Shown one piece after another: positions 9,542-17,124 of a stretch of 61,440 bases of DNA. A program made the translations under genes and the position numbers. Source of the stretch: Butyrivibrio sp. AC2005 (GTDB taxonomy: Bacteria > Bacillota > Clostridia > Lachnospirales > Lachnospiraceae); assembly GCF_000424145.1 (NCBI RefSeq), contig NZ_AUJI01000037.1, positions 1 to 61,440 of the forward strand, read 5' to 3'. Within the stretch, counting starts at the first letter, position 1, and each line of letters starts with the position of its first letter. The notes below the pieces were generated by a model that worked only from the letters and a program-made list of their open reading frames with translations, ran no database searches and was not told where the DNA came from.

Positions 9542-10213
9542 TTATCCCATGTATTCGCCGTTGTAGCTTACAAGTACTGCGCTGTTTACGCCGTCAAGAT
9601 CAGCAAGTTCATTTACGAAATCAGTGTTATCTTCCTTAAGTCTTACTTCTATGTTGAGCTCTAAGTTACCCTTCTGAGCGCTCTTACTTTTTACTACAAA
9701 TCTCTCTACCTTTGATTTAATGTATTCAGATGCCTTAACCTCTGCATCATGTCCGTCGCAGTTAATAACAACAATGTAAGGCATGAGGTAGGACTTTTTA
9801 TTTACAAATACCATGAGGATCACACCGATAATGATGCTTCCGAAAACTGCAAGAGGAATAAGTCCTGCTGCCAGTACGATACCTACTGCAATTGACCAGA
9901 ATAAAAATGCTATATCAAGTGGCTCCTTGATTGCTGTTCTGAATCGTACGATTGAAAGGGCACCGACCATACCAAGTGAAAGAACTACGTTACTTGTTAC
10001 TGCAAGTATTACAAGTGTCGTGATCATTGTAAGTGCTACTAAAGTTACTCCAAAGCTTGAGGAATACATTACTCCCTGATAGGTCTTTTTATAAACCAGG
10101 AAAATAAACAGTCCTATTGCGAAAGCAAGCGCCATGGCAATCACCATGTCAAGTACGCTTATGCTGGTTACATTCTCAAGAAAGCTTGATTTAAAGATGT
10201 CATTAAAAGTCAT
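9542..10213 (-). CDS. DUF4956 family membrane protein
   Basis: A 223-residue protein with about four transmembrane segments in the first 150 residues. It carries the family signature SLGMVGALSIVRFRTAIKEP and a soluble C-terminal ACT/ferredoxin-like tail. AGGAG lies just before the ATG. It sits between a VTC-domain protein and a CotH protein, the usual arrangement of this family. The function is not established experimentally; the context suggests a membrane component working with the polyphosphate-polymerase-like VTC protein. Confidence 0.88.
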   Translation of the reverse strand: MTFNDIFKSSFLENVTSISVLDMVIAMALAFAIGLFIFLVYKKTYQGVMYSSSFGVTLVALTMITTLVILAVTSNVVLSLGMVGALSIVRFRTAIKEPLDIAFLFWSIAVGIVLAAGLIPLAVFGSIIIGVILMVFVNKKSYLMPYIVVINCDGHDAEVKASEYIKSKVERFVVKSKSAQKGNLELNIEVRLKEDNTDFVNELADLDGVNSAVLVSYNGEYMG

Positions 10214-10295
10214 TGGTTTAGTTCTCCTATCATTCTCTTTTGTTTTTTAGAGCCAAGCCATGAAAAATTATGATTTTGCTTGGTTCAGTATTGGT

Positions 10296-10970
10296 TTATA
10301 TCATTGGTTGCCTGCAGGCTTCGTATTTTGAAAACGAACCTGTTCTAGCGTATTTAAGTTGTACAGCATCCCGGATTATCTCCGGTAAATAGTTGTCCCA
10401 TTTGACCTCCATGATGCATATACCGTCTGCTGCCGGCAGGGTGATACATTCCGTATCGAGAAAATCCGTATTCAGCATTCCGGTTCGGATGTTGTAGTCA
10501 AGTGTTACCCTGACATTTCCAGGGCCATATATAAAGGGTTCACGGGTATAATCAACAATTGTTCTGGGCCGAAGTCTCTCACCAACCATTTTGGAATACA
10601 ACTCTTTGATCAGTGAATTATCTTCACTTATCATCCAGTCGATATCCCCTTTTACAATTTTTCCTGCCTGTTCTTCGGATAATGGCGCTGAAACCTTGGT
10701 GCCAAGCCCTCCGACCTTACTCTTTTTTTCAAGGTGTATGACTGACTTGTTGCCGTTATAATATCTGATTCTAAACTTCTGTCTTCTGCTTACGCCCGAT
10801 TGCTTTTCCAAAAGTGCTTTATCTTCAGGTGTGTCAAAGTACAAGCTTCGTATCAGGTATTTTCCATCTATTGTGTGTGGATCAGGTATTGCTATCGCCC
10901 TGAGCCTCTGTCTGATGGCAATCATATCCGAAGCAGTAATCTCATGCTTTAACTCATGTCTAAATTGCAC
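10296..10970 (-). CDS. VTC-domain (polyphosphate polymerase-like) protein
   Basis: A 224-residue protein matching the VTC domain: MQFRHELKHEITASD, YLIRSLYFDTPEDKALLEK, RRQKFRIRYYNG, IHLEKKSKVGGLGTKV and ending ARTGSFSKYEAC. Yeast Vtc4 uses this tunnel fold to make polyphosphate from ATP; basic and acidic residues of that type are visible (RIRYYNG, EKKSK, TRE, MEVKWD). The start is GTG, preceded by GGAGGAG at 10977-10983. First gene of the operon VTC - DUF4956 - CotH. The 0.7 kb upstream of it holds the GGGTGAAC tandem array. Confidence 0.88.
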   Translation of the reverse strand: MQFRHELKHEITASDMIAIRQRLRAIAIPDPHTIDGKYLIRSLYFDTPEDKALLEKQSGVSRRQKFRIRYYNGNKSVIHLEKKSKVGGLGTKVSAPLSEEQAGKIVKGDIDWMISEDNSLIKELYSKMVGERLRPRTIVDYTREPFIYGPGNVRVTLDYNIRTGMLNTDFLDTECITLPAADGICIMEVKWDNYLPEIIRDAVQLKYARTGSFSKYEACRQPMI

Positions 10971-11167
10971 GGCTTGCTCCTCCCTGTAGTTTTGTAACTG
11001 TTGAATGAGTCTTTGTAGTTGATTTAATGCTGCTTTGAACCTTAACTTGAGCTAAGTATAAATAGTGACCTGGCTCAGTGGCATCAGCATTTTTTCAACA
11101 ACGAGGATTATATTCTTCTAACCTAAAATGAACCTAAAACAAAAATGTCTGGAAGGTGAAATGTATT

Positions 11168-11603
11168 GGTTGAACTTCTTATCCTTGCGGAAAGGATGTT
11201 TCTGTTGGATTTCACCCCATGCGCGTACAAATTCATATTATGGGTGAACAGTTGTAGCTAGTAGTAACCCGTTATGAGTAGATATAGGTTGTTGGGTGAA
11301 CTATTTCTGATTAGAGTTAATCCTTTGTGAAATATTATTGATTATTGGGTGAATTTCTTAGGCTTGCGGGAAGTATGTCCCTGTCTGGATTCACCCTACT
11401 CGCGAACAAATTTATAATATGGATGAACCATCACAACTAAATGGTAAACCTTTAAAAGTATATTTAGAATTCCGGGTGACCTTATATAGCTTGATCGTAA
11501 CCCTCTATGAGAACAAATAGATTATTGGGTGAATTATCTCTCCCTATCGTTAATCCCTTCTTGAGAAAACATAAAATATCGGGTGAACTACCGCAGACAA
11601 ACG
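11168..11603. repeat. degenerate ~53-bp tandem array with GGGTGAAC / GTTAACCC arms
   Basis: Non-coding DNA between the VTC operon and the next gene. A left arm GGGTGAAC (or a 1-base variant) occurs at 11168, 11242, 11294, 11347, 11421, 11474, 11527 and 11581. In most units a partly complementary right arm (GTAACCC or GTTAATCC) follows after 14-15 nt, then a 23-nt spacer often containing ATGA and AAATAG. Units starting at 11168 and 11347 are longer (74 bp) and share a distinctive insert with an inverted arm TTCACCC. The first three units and the next three are therefore copies of each other offset by 179-180 bp. No reading frame explains the pattern. Confidence 0.85.
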
Positions 11604-11627
11604 CCAGGCGTATCAATAAAATAACAG

Positions 11628-11699
11628 ACAAAAAGCACCTGCCACCATGAATCTTCTATAATAGTACTTACTAATAGAACATCCATAGTAACAGGCGCT
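11628..11699 (-). terminator. rho-independent terminator of the fatty-acid gene unit
   Basis: GCACCTGCCACCATGAAT (from 11635) pairs imperfectly with ATCCATAGTAACAGGCGC (to about 11698). On the minus strand the stem is followed by TTTTTGTCTGTT. It lies immediately after the stop codon of the FabK-like gene. Confidence 0.8.
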
Positions 11700-11705
11700 C
11701 TTCAT

Positions 11706-12776
11706 TTATGCCATATTCAATTTATAATCCGTCATAAGTTCATCGATCAGTTCCTTAACTGTCACAATGCCCTCAACTCTTGAAGCATTCTCTCCGCAGA
11801 AGAATAATCCTTCCTCACGGTTTCCACGCACTGCTTCAATGAGCGCTCTGCTGATACAATAGGGGACCTTATCTCCCTTGGGGCAGGCTGTGAGGCAGTT
11901 GTTACATCTCTTTGCAAGAAAAGATTTTCCCTTATCAAGATTCTGAAGAAGAGGTGTGTAAATCGCACGGGCAGGCATTCCGACAGGGCTCTTAATAATG
12001 CGAATATCTTCCTCCTTTGAGTTAACAATTACCTGCTTGAAAACATCGTCAGCATCGCATTCCTTTGTAGCAATAAAACGTGTTCCGATCTGAACTCCGT
12101 CCGCACCGGCTTTCTTAGCTTCCGCGATATCCTTTCCATCAAACACGCCGCCACCGAGAAAAACATAAATCTTCTTTTTGAATTCTTCCTCAAAAGGCTT
12201 GATTGCTTCCTTCACTTCCTTAAGAATCTGAAGGTTAGGCTGGCAGGTTTTATTCTCAAGATCATCTGCTGAAAAACCAAGATGTCCGCCGGCCTTATAG
12301 CCCTCTATTACCATGAAGTCCGGAAGATTTCCTGCTCTTCTTACAAAGTTTTTGCAAAGAAGCATTGCCGCTCTTTTGCTTGAAACAATTGGTGCAAATA
12401 AGGTCTTGCTTCCTTTTACAAGCTCTGCGAGATTAAGCGGAAGACCTGCTCCGGAGATGATGGCGTCAGCGCCTGCTTCTATCGCAGCCTTAACCGTCTC
12501 CTCATAGTGACTTACGGCAACCATGATGTTTACACCGATAAGACCTTTTCCTTCTGATATTTCCTTAGCCTTTTTTATGTGTTCCTTGAGAGCTCTTATA
12601 TTGGCCTCAAAAGGCTTCTCCATAAAATCAGGCTCATTATATCCGATATTTACTGAGCTGATAACGCCCATGCATCCCTCTCTTGCAACATTGCCCGCAA
12701 GATTAGAGAGCGAAACACCTACCCCCATTCCGCCCTGGATTATTCCATGCGGAAGCTCTTTTCCATTGATATTCAT
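11706..12776 (-). CDS. nitronate monooxygenase / FabK-like FMN oxidoreductase
   Basis: A 356-residue TIM-barrel flavoprotein of the NMO/FabK superfamily. Seen: GIIQGGMGVGVSLSNLAGNVA at the N-terminus, the FMN-site-like GGHLGF, and DGVQIGTRFIAT. Unlike the 299-residue FabK in the same cluster, it has a C-terminal extension with clustered cysteines (CNNCLTACPKGDKVPYC, about residues 285-301) that could bind metal or an Fe-S centre. It is the last gene of the fatty-acid region. It may be an enoyl reductase paralogue or an NMO; the sequence alone does not decide. Confidence 0.85.
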   Translation of the reverse strand: MNINGKELPHGIIQGGMGVGVSLSNLAGNVAREGCMGVISSVNIGYNEPDFMEKPFEANIRALKEHIKKAKEISEGKGLIGVNIMVAVSHYEETVKAAIEAGADAIISGAGLPLNLAELVKGSKTLFAPIVSSKRAAMLLCKNFVRRAGNLPDFMVIEGYKAGGHLGFSADDLENKTCQPNLQILKEVKEAIKPFEEEFKKKIYVFLGGGVFDGKDIAEAKKAGADGVQIGTRFIATKECDADDVFKQVIVNSKEEDIRIIKSPVGMPARAIYTPLLQNLDKGKSFLAKRCNNCLTACPKGDKVPYCISRALIEAVRGNREEGLFFCGENASRVEGIVTVKELIDELMTDYKLNMA

Positions 12777-12789
12777 TTTCTCTCCTCAA

Positions 12790-12948
12790 CTACTTCACAA
12801 AATCGGAGGGTGAGCTGTCAGTGTACTTTTTAAATACCATACTGAAGTATTTGTAATCACTAAAGCCTATCTTCCAATATACAGCCATCATTATCACAAG
12901 CATGAAAACAAAGGCCACAGCTGCAAGAATTCTCTTTTTCATAGACAT
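12790..12948 (-). pseudogene. micro-ORF: membrane segment fused to an AraC-type HTH tail
   Basis: A 52-codon frame begins MSMKKRILAAVAFVFMLVIM, a signal- or membrane-like segment, then runs into YWKIGFSDYKYFSMVFKKYT and SSPSDFVK. The second half is an almost canonical last helix-turn-helix of AraC-family regulators (GFsd.kYFs..FKk.tg.sPs.f), but the rest of an AraC protein is absent. The ATG shares one base with the MarR stop (TGATG), so it could be translated by coupling; no separate ribosome site is seen. It ends 13 bp before the FabK-like gene. Either a relic of an AraC gene spliced to other DNA or a small hybrid protein. Confidence 0.5.
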
Positions 12949-13409
12949 CACGTAAAGGAGTCTTTGAAAGCTTTAATATCAAGCTCAGGCATCAGTTCAT
13001 TGTTTATGATATCGAGCATCTCGTTGAGTTTCTGATAGTCTTCGGGTGAAAATCTTTTTTCACATCTTTTCATTATGATTTTCAGATAATCATCATTTAT
13101 TTTACAGTAATCAAGATATTTTTTGGTCGGCCTTAAGTGGTACTCTCTGCCGTCATCCTTGGACTGTACCTTTTCAACATATCCCTTCTGCATAAGGCAC
13201 TTAATTCTGTGCGCTGCATTGGGGGATGAGATGTCGAGCATCTTGGCGAACTGAGCAACCGTGGGCTCCTCCATTGCCATTATGACCTCCATACTGAAGG
13301 TCTCAACTGTGGTAAGTGTAGCCTCTCTATTTTCAAAGCGCGAATACACCTTCATGAAAAGGTGAAGACGAATTTTCTCATATATGTGGGCTATTGCATA
13401 ATCAAACAT
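12948..13409 (-). CDS. MarR family regulator, FabT-like by context
   Basis: A 153-residue winged-helix protein: helix bundle at the N-terminus, then TVAQFAKMLDISSPNAAHRIKCLMQKGYVEKVQSKDDGREYHL (about 68-110) as HTH plus wing. FabT/FabR-type MarR proteins repress fatty-acid genes in Firmicutes and are encoded in the fab cluster. Here the gene follows fabZ by 79 bp in the same direction, so control of this cluster is a reasonable inference, though the classic position is at the head of the operon. A TATAAT-like box upstream suggests it may also have its own promoter. Confidence 0.85.
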   Translation of the reverse strand: MFDYAIAHIYEKIRLHLFMKVYSRFENREATLTTVETFSMEVIMAMEEPTVAQFAKMLDISSPNAAHRIKCLMQKGYVEKVQSKDDGREYHLRPTKKYLDYCKINDDYLKIIMKRCEKRFSPEDYQKLNEMLDIINNELMPELDIKAFKDSFT

Positions 13410-13488
13410 GTTCTATCCTTTTTCTCTATAAAATATTGACGATAAGATGAATTACCCCGTTTGAAGCAATTCTACAATCATCATTATA

Positions 13489-13947
13489 TCATAGGATTGA
13501 AAATGTGATTTCTGCTTTTGTTACAACTGTTCCGTCAACCAGGGCTTCTGCCTCTGCAACGCCTACAGGGCCTTTGCATCTTACCATTTCACAGCGAAGT
13601 TCAAGCACATCTCCCGGGGTGACGGGCTTTTTGAAGCGGGCATTTTTTATGCCTCCGAAAAGTGCTATCTTTCCTCTGTTTTCAGGAAGGGCAAGAGCTG
13701 CTACTGCTCCTGTCTGGGCGAGAGCTTCTATTATAAGTACTCCCGGCATTATTGGTTTTCCGGGGAAATGTCCCTGGAAAAAAGGTTCATCCATGCTGAC
13801 ACATTTTCTGCCAACCGCCCATACTCCGGGCTCGTGATCGATGATTCTGTCCACTAAGGCAAAGGGATAGCGGTGAGGTATGATGCCGGCTATCTCCTCG
13901 GCGGTGAGTGGATTTTTGGTTTCGCGTGATAAATCTAATTTGTTCAT
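13489..13947 (-). CDS. fabZ: 3-hydroxyacyl-[ACP] dehydratase FabZ
   Basis: A 152-residue hot-dog-fold dehydratase that removes water from beta-hydroxyacyl-ACP in fatty-acid elongation. The catalytic His is in IIPHRYPFALVDRI and the catalytic Glu in PGVLIIEALAQTGAVAA; FFQGHFPGKPIMPG is the family signature. I place the start at 13947 (MNKLDLS), with GAGGG six bases upstream. An in-frame ATG four codons earlier would lie inside the double-hairpin repeat element. The GAGGG is itself the terminal sequence of that element. Confidence 0.93.
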   Translation of the reverse strand: MNKLDLSRETKNPLTAEEIAGIIPHRYPFALVDRIIDHEPGVWAVGRKCVSMDEPFFQGHFPGKPIMPGVLIIEALAQTGAVAALALPENRGKIALFGGIKNARFKKPVTPGDVLELRCEMVRCKGPVGVAEAEALVDGTVVTKAEITFSIL

Positions 13948-13953
13948 TTGGGC

Positions 13954-14000
13954 CCTCATCCGTCAGCTTCGCTGACACCTTCCCCCAGAGGGGGAAGGCT
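13954..14000 (-). repeat. double-hairpin intergenic element, copy 1 (upstream of fabZ)
   Basis: CCCTCATCCG is followed by hairpin 1 (TCAGC-ttc-GCTGA), CAC, and hairpin 2 (CCTTCCCCC-aga-GGGGGAAGG). Oriented so that its GATGAGGG end is the ribosome site side of fabZ. One of seven copies in the window. Confidence 0.85.
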
Positions 14001-14006
14001 TTATAT

Positions 14007-14152
14007 CTTTTTCCTTCGCTCCATATGGGACTTAAATATTTTTCCTTCGCTCCATATAGGACTTAAATATTTTTCCTTCGCTCCATATGGGACTTAAATT
14101 TTTTTCTTTCGCTCCATATGGGACTTAAATTTTTTTCTTTCGCTCCATGGGA
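14007..14152. repeat. 31-bp tandem repeat, five copies
   Basis: CCTTCGCTCC or CTTTCGCTCC recurs at 14013, 14044, 14075, 14106 and 14137, exactly 31 bp apart, within a unit that reads CCATATGGGACTTAAAT. It fills the space between fabF and fabZ next to hairpin element copy 1. There are no unique spacers and 31 is not a multiple of three, so it is neither CRISPR nor coding. Confidence 0.9.
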
Positions 14153-14156
14153 GGCT

Positions 14157-15428
14157 TTAGTTTTCGTATCTCTTAAATATAAGGCAGGCGTTGTGACCGC
14201 CGAAGCCGAGGCTGTTGCTGAGGACGTACTTAAGATCAGCGTTTACACCTTTTCTGGGAACGTAGTTTAAGTCCATCTCAGGCTCGGTTTCCTTAAGCCC
14301 TACGGTTGCAGGAACAAAACCATCCTCAAGGGCTTTTACGGAAAATACTGCTTCAACTCCTCCTGCACCACCAAGAAGATGTCCTGTCATTGACTTTGTG
14401 CTGGAAACATAAAGGTCCTTTGCATAATCTCCGAACACTGACTTAATTGCTGCGGTCTCATACTTGTCGTTAAGACTTGTGGATGTGCCGTGGGCATTGA
14501 TGTAATCCACGTCTTTTTCATCAATTCCGGCATCCTTGATTGCAAGTTTCATGCAGGCTGCGCCGCCCTGTCCGTCAGGTGAAGGAGATGTGATGTGGTA
14601 TGCATCACAGTTGCTGCCATAGCCTACTATTTCGGCATAGATGTGAGCACCTCTTTTTACTGCATGCTCATACTCCTCAAGTACGAGTATTCCGCTACCT
14701 TCACCCATGACAAAACCATTTCTGTTTTTATCAAAAGGAATGCTTGCTCTCTCCGGGTCCTCGGTATCTGAAAGTGCCTTCATGTTCTGGAAGCCTGCGA
14801 TTCCGAGCGGTGTGATGCTGCTCTCTGTTCCTCCGCAGATCATGACATCCTCATATCCGTCTCTTACTCTGAAGAACGCATCTCCGATGGCATTACTTCC
14901 ACCTGCACATGCCGTTACCGGGCAGGTGCACATTCCCTTAAAGCCGTGTGCAATAGCGATTCTGGCTGCTGCCATATTGCAGATAGCCATGGGCACAAAG
15001 AAGGGACTTACAAAGTTGTAGCCTTTTGTCTGTGCTTTTTGATCGTTCTTTTCAATCTCATCAAGTCCGCCGATTCCGCTTGAAACGATTACTCCGCATC
15101 TGTCTGCGGGAATTTCGGAAACCTTGGTATCGAATTTATAGCTTCCGTCCTCCTCCTTGCAGAGTCCCGCATCCTCAATAGCTTCCTCTGCAGCATACAT
15201 TGCAAGCTGTGTAAATCTCGCTATATGACGGAGCTCCTTTTTATCAAGCTTTGTGGCAGGCTCAAAATCCTTGACCTCTGCTGCCACCTTTACCTTGTAA
15301 TCAGTGGTATCAAAGGAAGTTATTTTACCTATTCCTATCTTGCTTTCCTTAACACTTGCCCAACTCTCTTTAACAGAATTACCGGTCGGGTTTACGGTTC
15401 CCAGACCTGTTACTACTACTCTTCTCAT
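14157..15428 (-). CDS. fabF: beta-ketoacyl-ACP synthase II FabF
   Basis: A 423-residue condensing enzyme that elongates acyl-ACP with malonyl-ACP. The active-site Cys is in PVTACAGGSNAIG, the two His in NAHGTSTSLND and TGHLLGGAGGVEA, and the C-terminal NSLGFGGHNACL is conserved. Two adjacent ATGs exist (15431 and 15428). GGAGG spacing favours the second (6 nt), giving MRRVVVTGLG and a 1-base overlap with the fabG stop. The coupling to fabG indicates one transcript. Confidence 0.95.
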   Translation of the reverse strand: MRRVVVTGLGTVNPTGNSVKESWASVKESKIGIGKITSFDTTDYKVKVAAEVKDFEPATKLDKKELRHIARFTQLAMYAAEEAIEDAGLCKEEDGSYKFDTKVSEIPADRCGVIVSSGIGGLDEIEKNDQKAQTKGYNFVSPFFVPMAICNMAAARIAIAHGFKGMCTCPVTACAGGSNAIGDAFFRVRDGYEDVMICGGTESSITPLGIAGFQNMKALSDTEDPERASIPFDKNRNGFVMGEGSGILVLEEYEHAVKRGAHIYAEIVGYGSNCDAYHITSPSPDGQGGAACMKLAIKDAGIDEKDVDYINAHGTSTSLNDKYETAAIKSVFGDYAKDLYVSSTKSMTGHLLGGAGGVEAVFSVKALEDGFVPATVGLKETEPEMDLNYVPRKGVNADLKYVLSNSLGFGGHNACLIFKRYEN

Positions 15429-16159
15429 CATAGCCCTCCATCTACGCCTAATACCTGACCGGTTATGTAACTACTGTTTTCATCTGCAAGGAAAAGAACA
15501 GCATTTGCGACATCTGCAGGTTCTCCCATTCTCTTTGCGGGAATGGATGAATTGATTTTTTCCTTCTGCGCATCTGTAAGAACCGCCGTCATGTCAGTTG
15601 CTATCATTCCGGGAGCAACAGCATTTACTGTGATGTTCCTTGATGCCAGTTCCTTGGCTATGCTCTTGGTCATGCCTATAATTCCTGCCTTACTTGCGCT
15701 GTAATTGGCCTGACCTGCATTTCCGTGAACTCCGACAACACTTGAGATGTTTACTATTCTTCCGTAACGCTGCTTCATCATGGACTTTGTCACAAGCTTG
15801 CTCATTAAAAATGCTCCGCGAAGATTGGTTGCTATAACGCTGTCAAAATCCTCTGCGCTCATTCTTGCAAGAAGTCCGTCTCTTGTGATACCTGCGTTAT
15901 TTACAAGTACATCAATCTGGCCGAACTTTTCAGCAGTTGTCTTTACAAGCTCTTCACAGGCTTTCTCGTCTGCGACATCACCCTTGAAAAGAACAACCTC
16001 AGCAGCACCGTTATCCTTGCAGAGCTTCTCTGTTTCAGCAGCTGCACTGTCATTCCCTGCATAGCTGATGGTCACGTTGTAGCCTTTTTTTGCAAATCCC
16101 ACTGCGATTTCCCGGCCTATTCCGCGACTCCCCCCTGTTACAATTACTGTTCTTGTCAT
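15428..16159 (-). CDS. fabG: 3-oxoacyl-[ACP] reductase FabG
   Basis: A 243-residue short-chain dehydrogenase that reduces beta-ketoacyl-ACP with NADPH. Seen: the nucleotide loop VTGGSRGIGREIA, NNAGITRDGLL, catalytic Ser in INISSVVGVHG and YSASKAG with Tyr and Lys, and a C-terminal SYITGQVLGVDGGL. It begins 3 bases after the fabD stop and overlaps fabF, consistent with tight translational coupling. Confidence 0.95.
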   Translation of the reverse strand: MTRTVIVTGGSRGIGREIAVGFAKKGYNVTISYAGNDSAAAETEKLCKDNGAAEVVLFKGDVADEKACEELVKTTAEKFGQIDVLVNNAGITRDGLLARMSAEDFDSVIATNLRGAFLMSKLVTKSMMKQRYGRIVNISSVVGVHGNAGQANYSASKAGIIGMTKSIAKELASRNITVNAVAPGMIATDMTAVLTDAQKEKINSSIPAKRMGEPADVANAVLFLADENSSYITGQVLGVDGGL

Positions 16160-16161
16160 AT

Positions 16162-17124
16162 TTACGTCCTTCTACTCCGAATCTTTTCAAGGTAATCTTT
16201 AATACTCTCTGATGTCTCAAGAGTGATGCATTCAATATCTTCAACCTGCTTCTCTTTGGCGGTGCGCTTTACAAATCCGGTCAGAGCCTTGCCGGGGCCG
16301 ATTTCTACAAATCTGCGAACGCCGTTATCAAGAAGATACTCTATTGTCTGAGTCATCTTAACACCGCTCTGAACCTGCTTTTCAAGAAGCTCCGGAACAG
16401 TTTCCTCTGATGAACGCTCCGATCCAGTGACGTTAAACACAACCGGAATCTGTTCGTCGTTAAACTTTATGTCCTTGAAATATTCCTTGAGTTCTTCTCC
16501 TGCGGGGCTCATGAATTTTGTATGAAAAGGTCCGCTTACATTAAGTGGCATGCATCTTTTTGCGCCGTTTTCCTTTGCAAGCTCAGCTGCCTTATCGACT
16601 GCTTTCTTCTCGCCTCCGATTACGATCTGTCCGGGGCAGTTGTCGTTACAGATAGACACAACGCCCTCGCTCTGTGCTTCGTCCACACACTTTTGCAGCT
16701 CATCTCTTGAGAGCCCCATAACTGCAGACATGCCTGCTTCAACACCTTCTGCTGCTTTTGTCATGGCATTTCCTCTGAAGGCAGCAAGCTTAATCGCGGT
16801 CTCTGCATCCCATACTCCGGATGCCTGAAGTGCAGAATACTCACCAAGTGAAAGACCTGCAAGGTAATCCGGTTTTACTCCGTTTTTGTTCAGGATCGCT
16901 GTAATACCTGCGGCAAAAGCTACCATACAGGGCTGAGTATACTTAGTCTTACTAAGCTTTTCCTCAGGATCCTCAAAGCACATTTTTTTTAAGTCAAACG
17001 GAAGATCTGTTTTGTCAAAAACGTTTTTAAATTCATCAAAATCGCGGTAAAGGTCCTCGCCCATGCCCTTGTGCTGGCTGCCCTGTCCCGCATATAAAAA
17101 TGCTGTTTTCATATTTGAATTCAT
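16162..17124 (-). CDS. fabD: malonyl-CoA:ACP transacylase FabD
   Basis: A 320-residue acyltransferase that loads malonyl groups onto acyl carrier protein. Seen: AFLYAGQGSQHKGMGEDLY, the nucleophile elbow GLSLGEYSAL with the catalytic Ser, and the catalytic His in GPFHTKFM. The ATG at 17124 overlaps the fabK stop as ATGA, with GAGGAG a little further upstream. A second in-frame ATG four codons on is possible. Confidence 0.94.
   Translation of the reverse strand: MNSNMKTAFLYAGQGSQHKGMGEDLYRDFDEFKNVFDKTDLPFDLKKMCFEDPEEKLSKTKYTQPCMVAFAAGITAILNKNGVKPDYLAGLSLGEYSALQASGVWDAETAIKLAAFRGNAMTKAAEGVEAGMSAVMGLSRDELQKCVDEAQSEGVVSICNDNCPGQIVIGGEKKAVDKAAELAKENGAKRCMPLNVSGPFHTKFMSPAGEELKEYFKDIKFNDEQIPVVFNVTGSERSSEETVPELLEKQVQSGVKMTQTIEYLLDNGVRRFVEIGPGKALTGFVKRTAKEKQVEDIECITLETSESIKDYLEKIRSRRT

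Noticed and set aside
13410..13488. Search for a FabT-type inverted repeat before the MarR gene
   Set aside because: Only a TATAAT-like box is visible; no convincing inverted repeat of the expected type.
14007..14152. Regular short repeats resembling a CRISPR array (also 18081-18260)
   Set aside because: The repeats are contiguous with no unique spacers, and no cas genes are present in the window.
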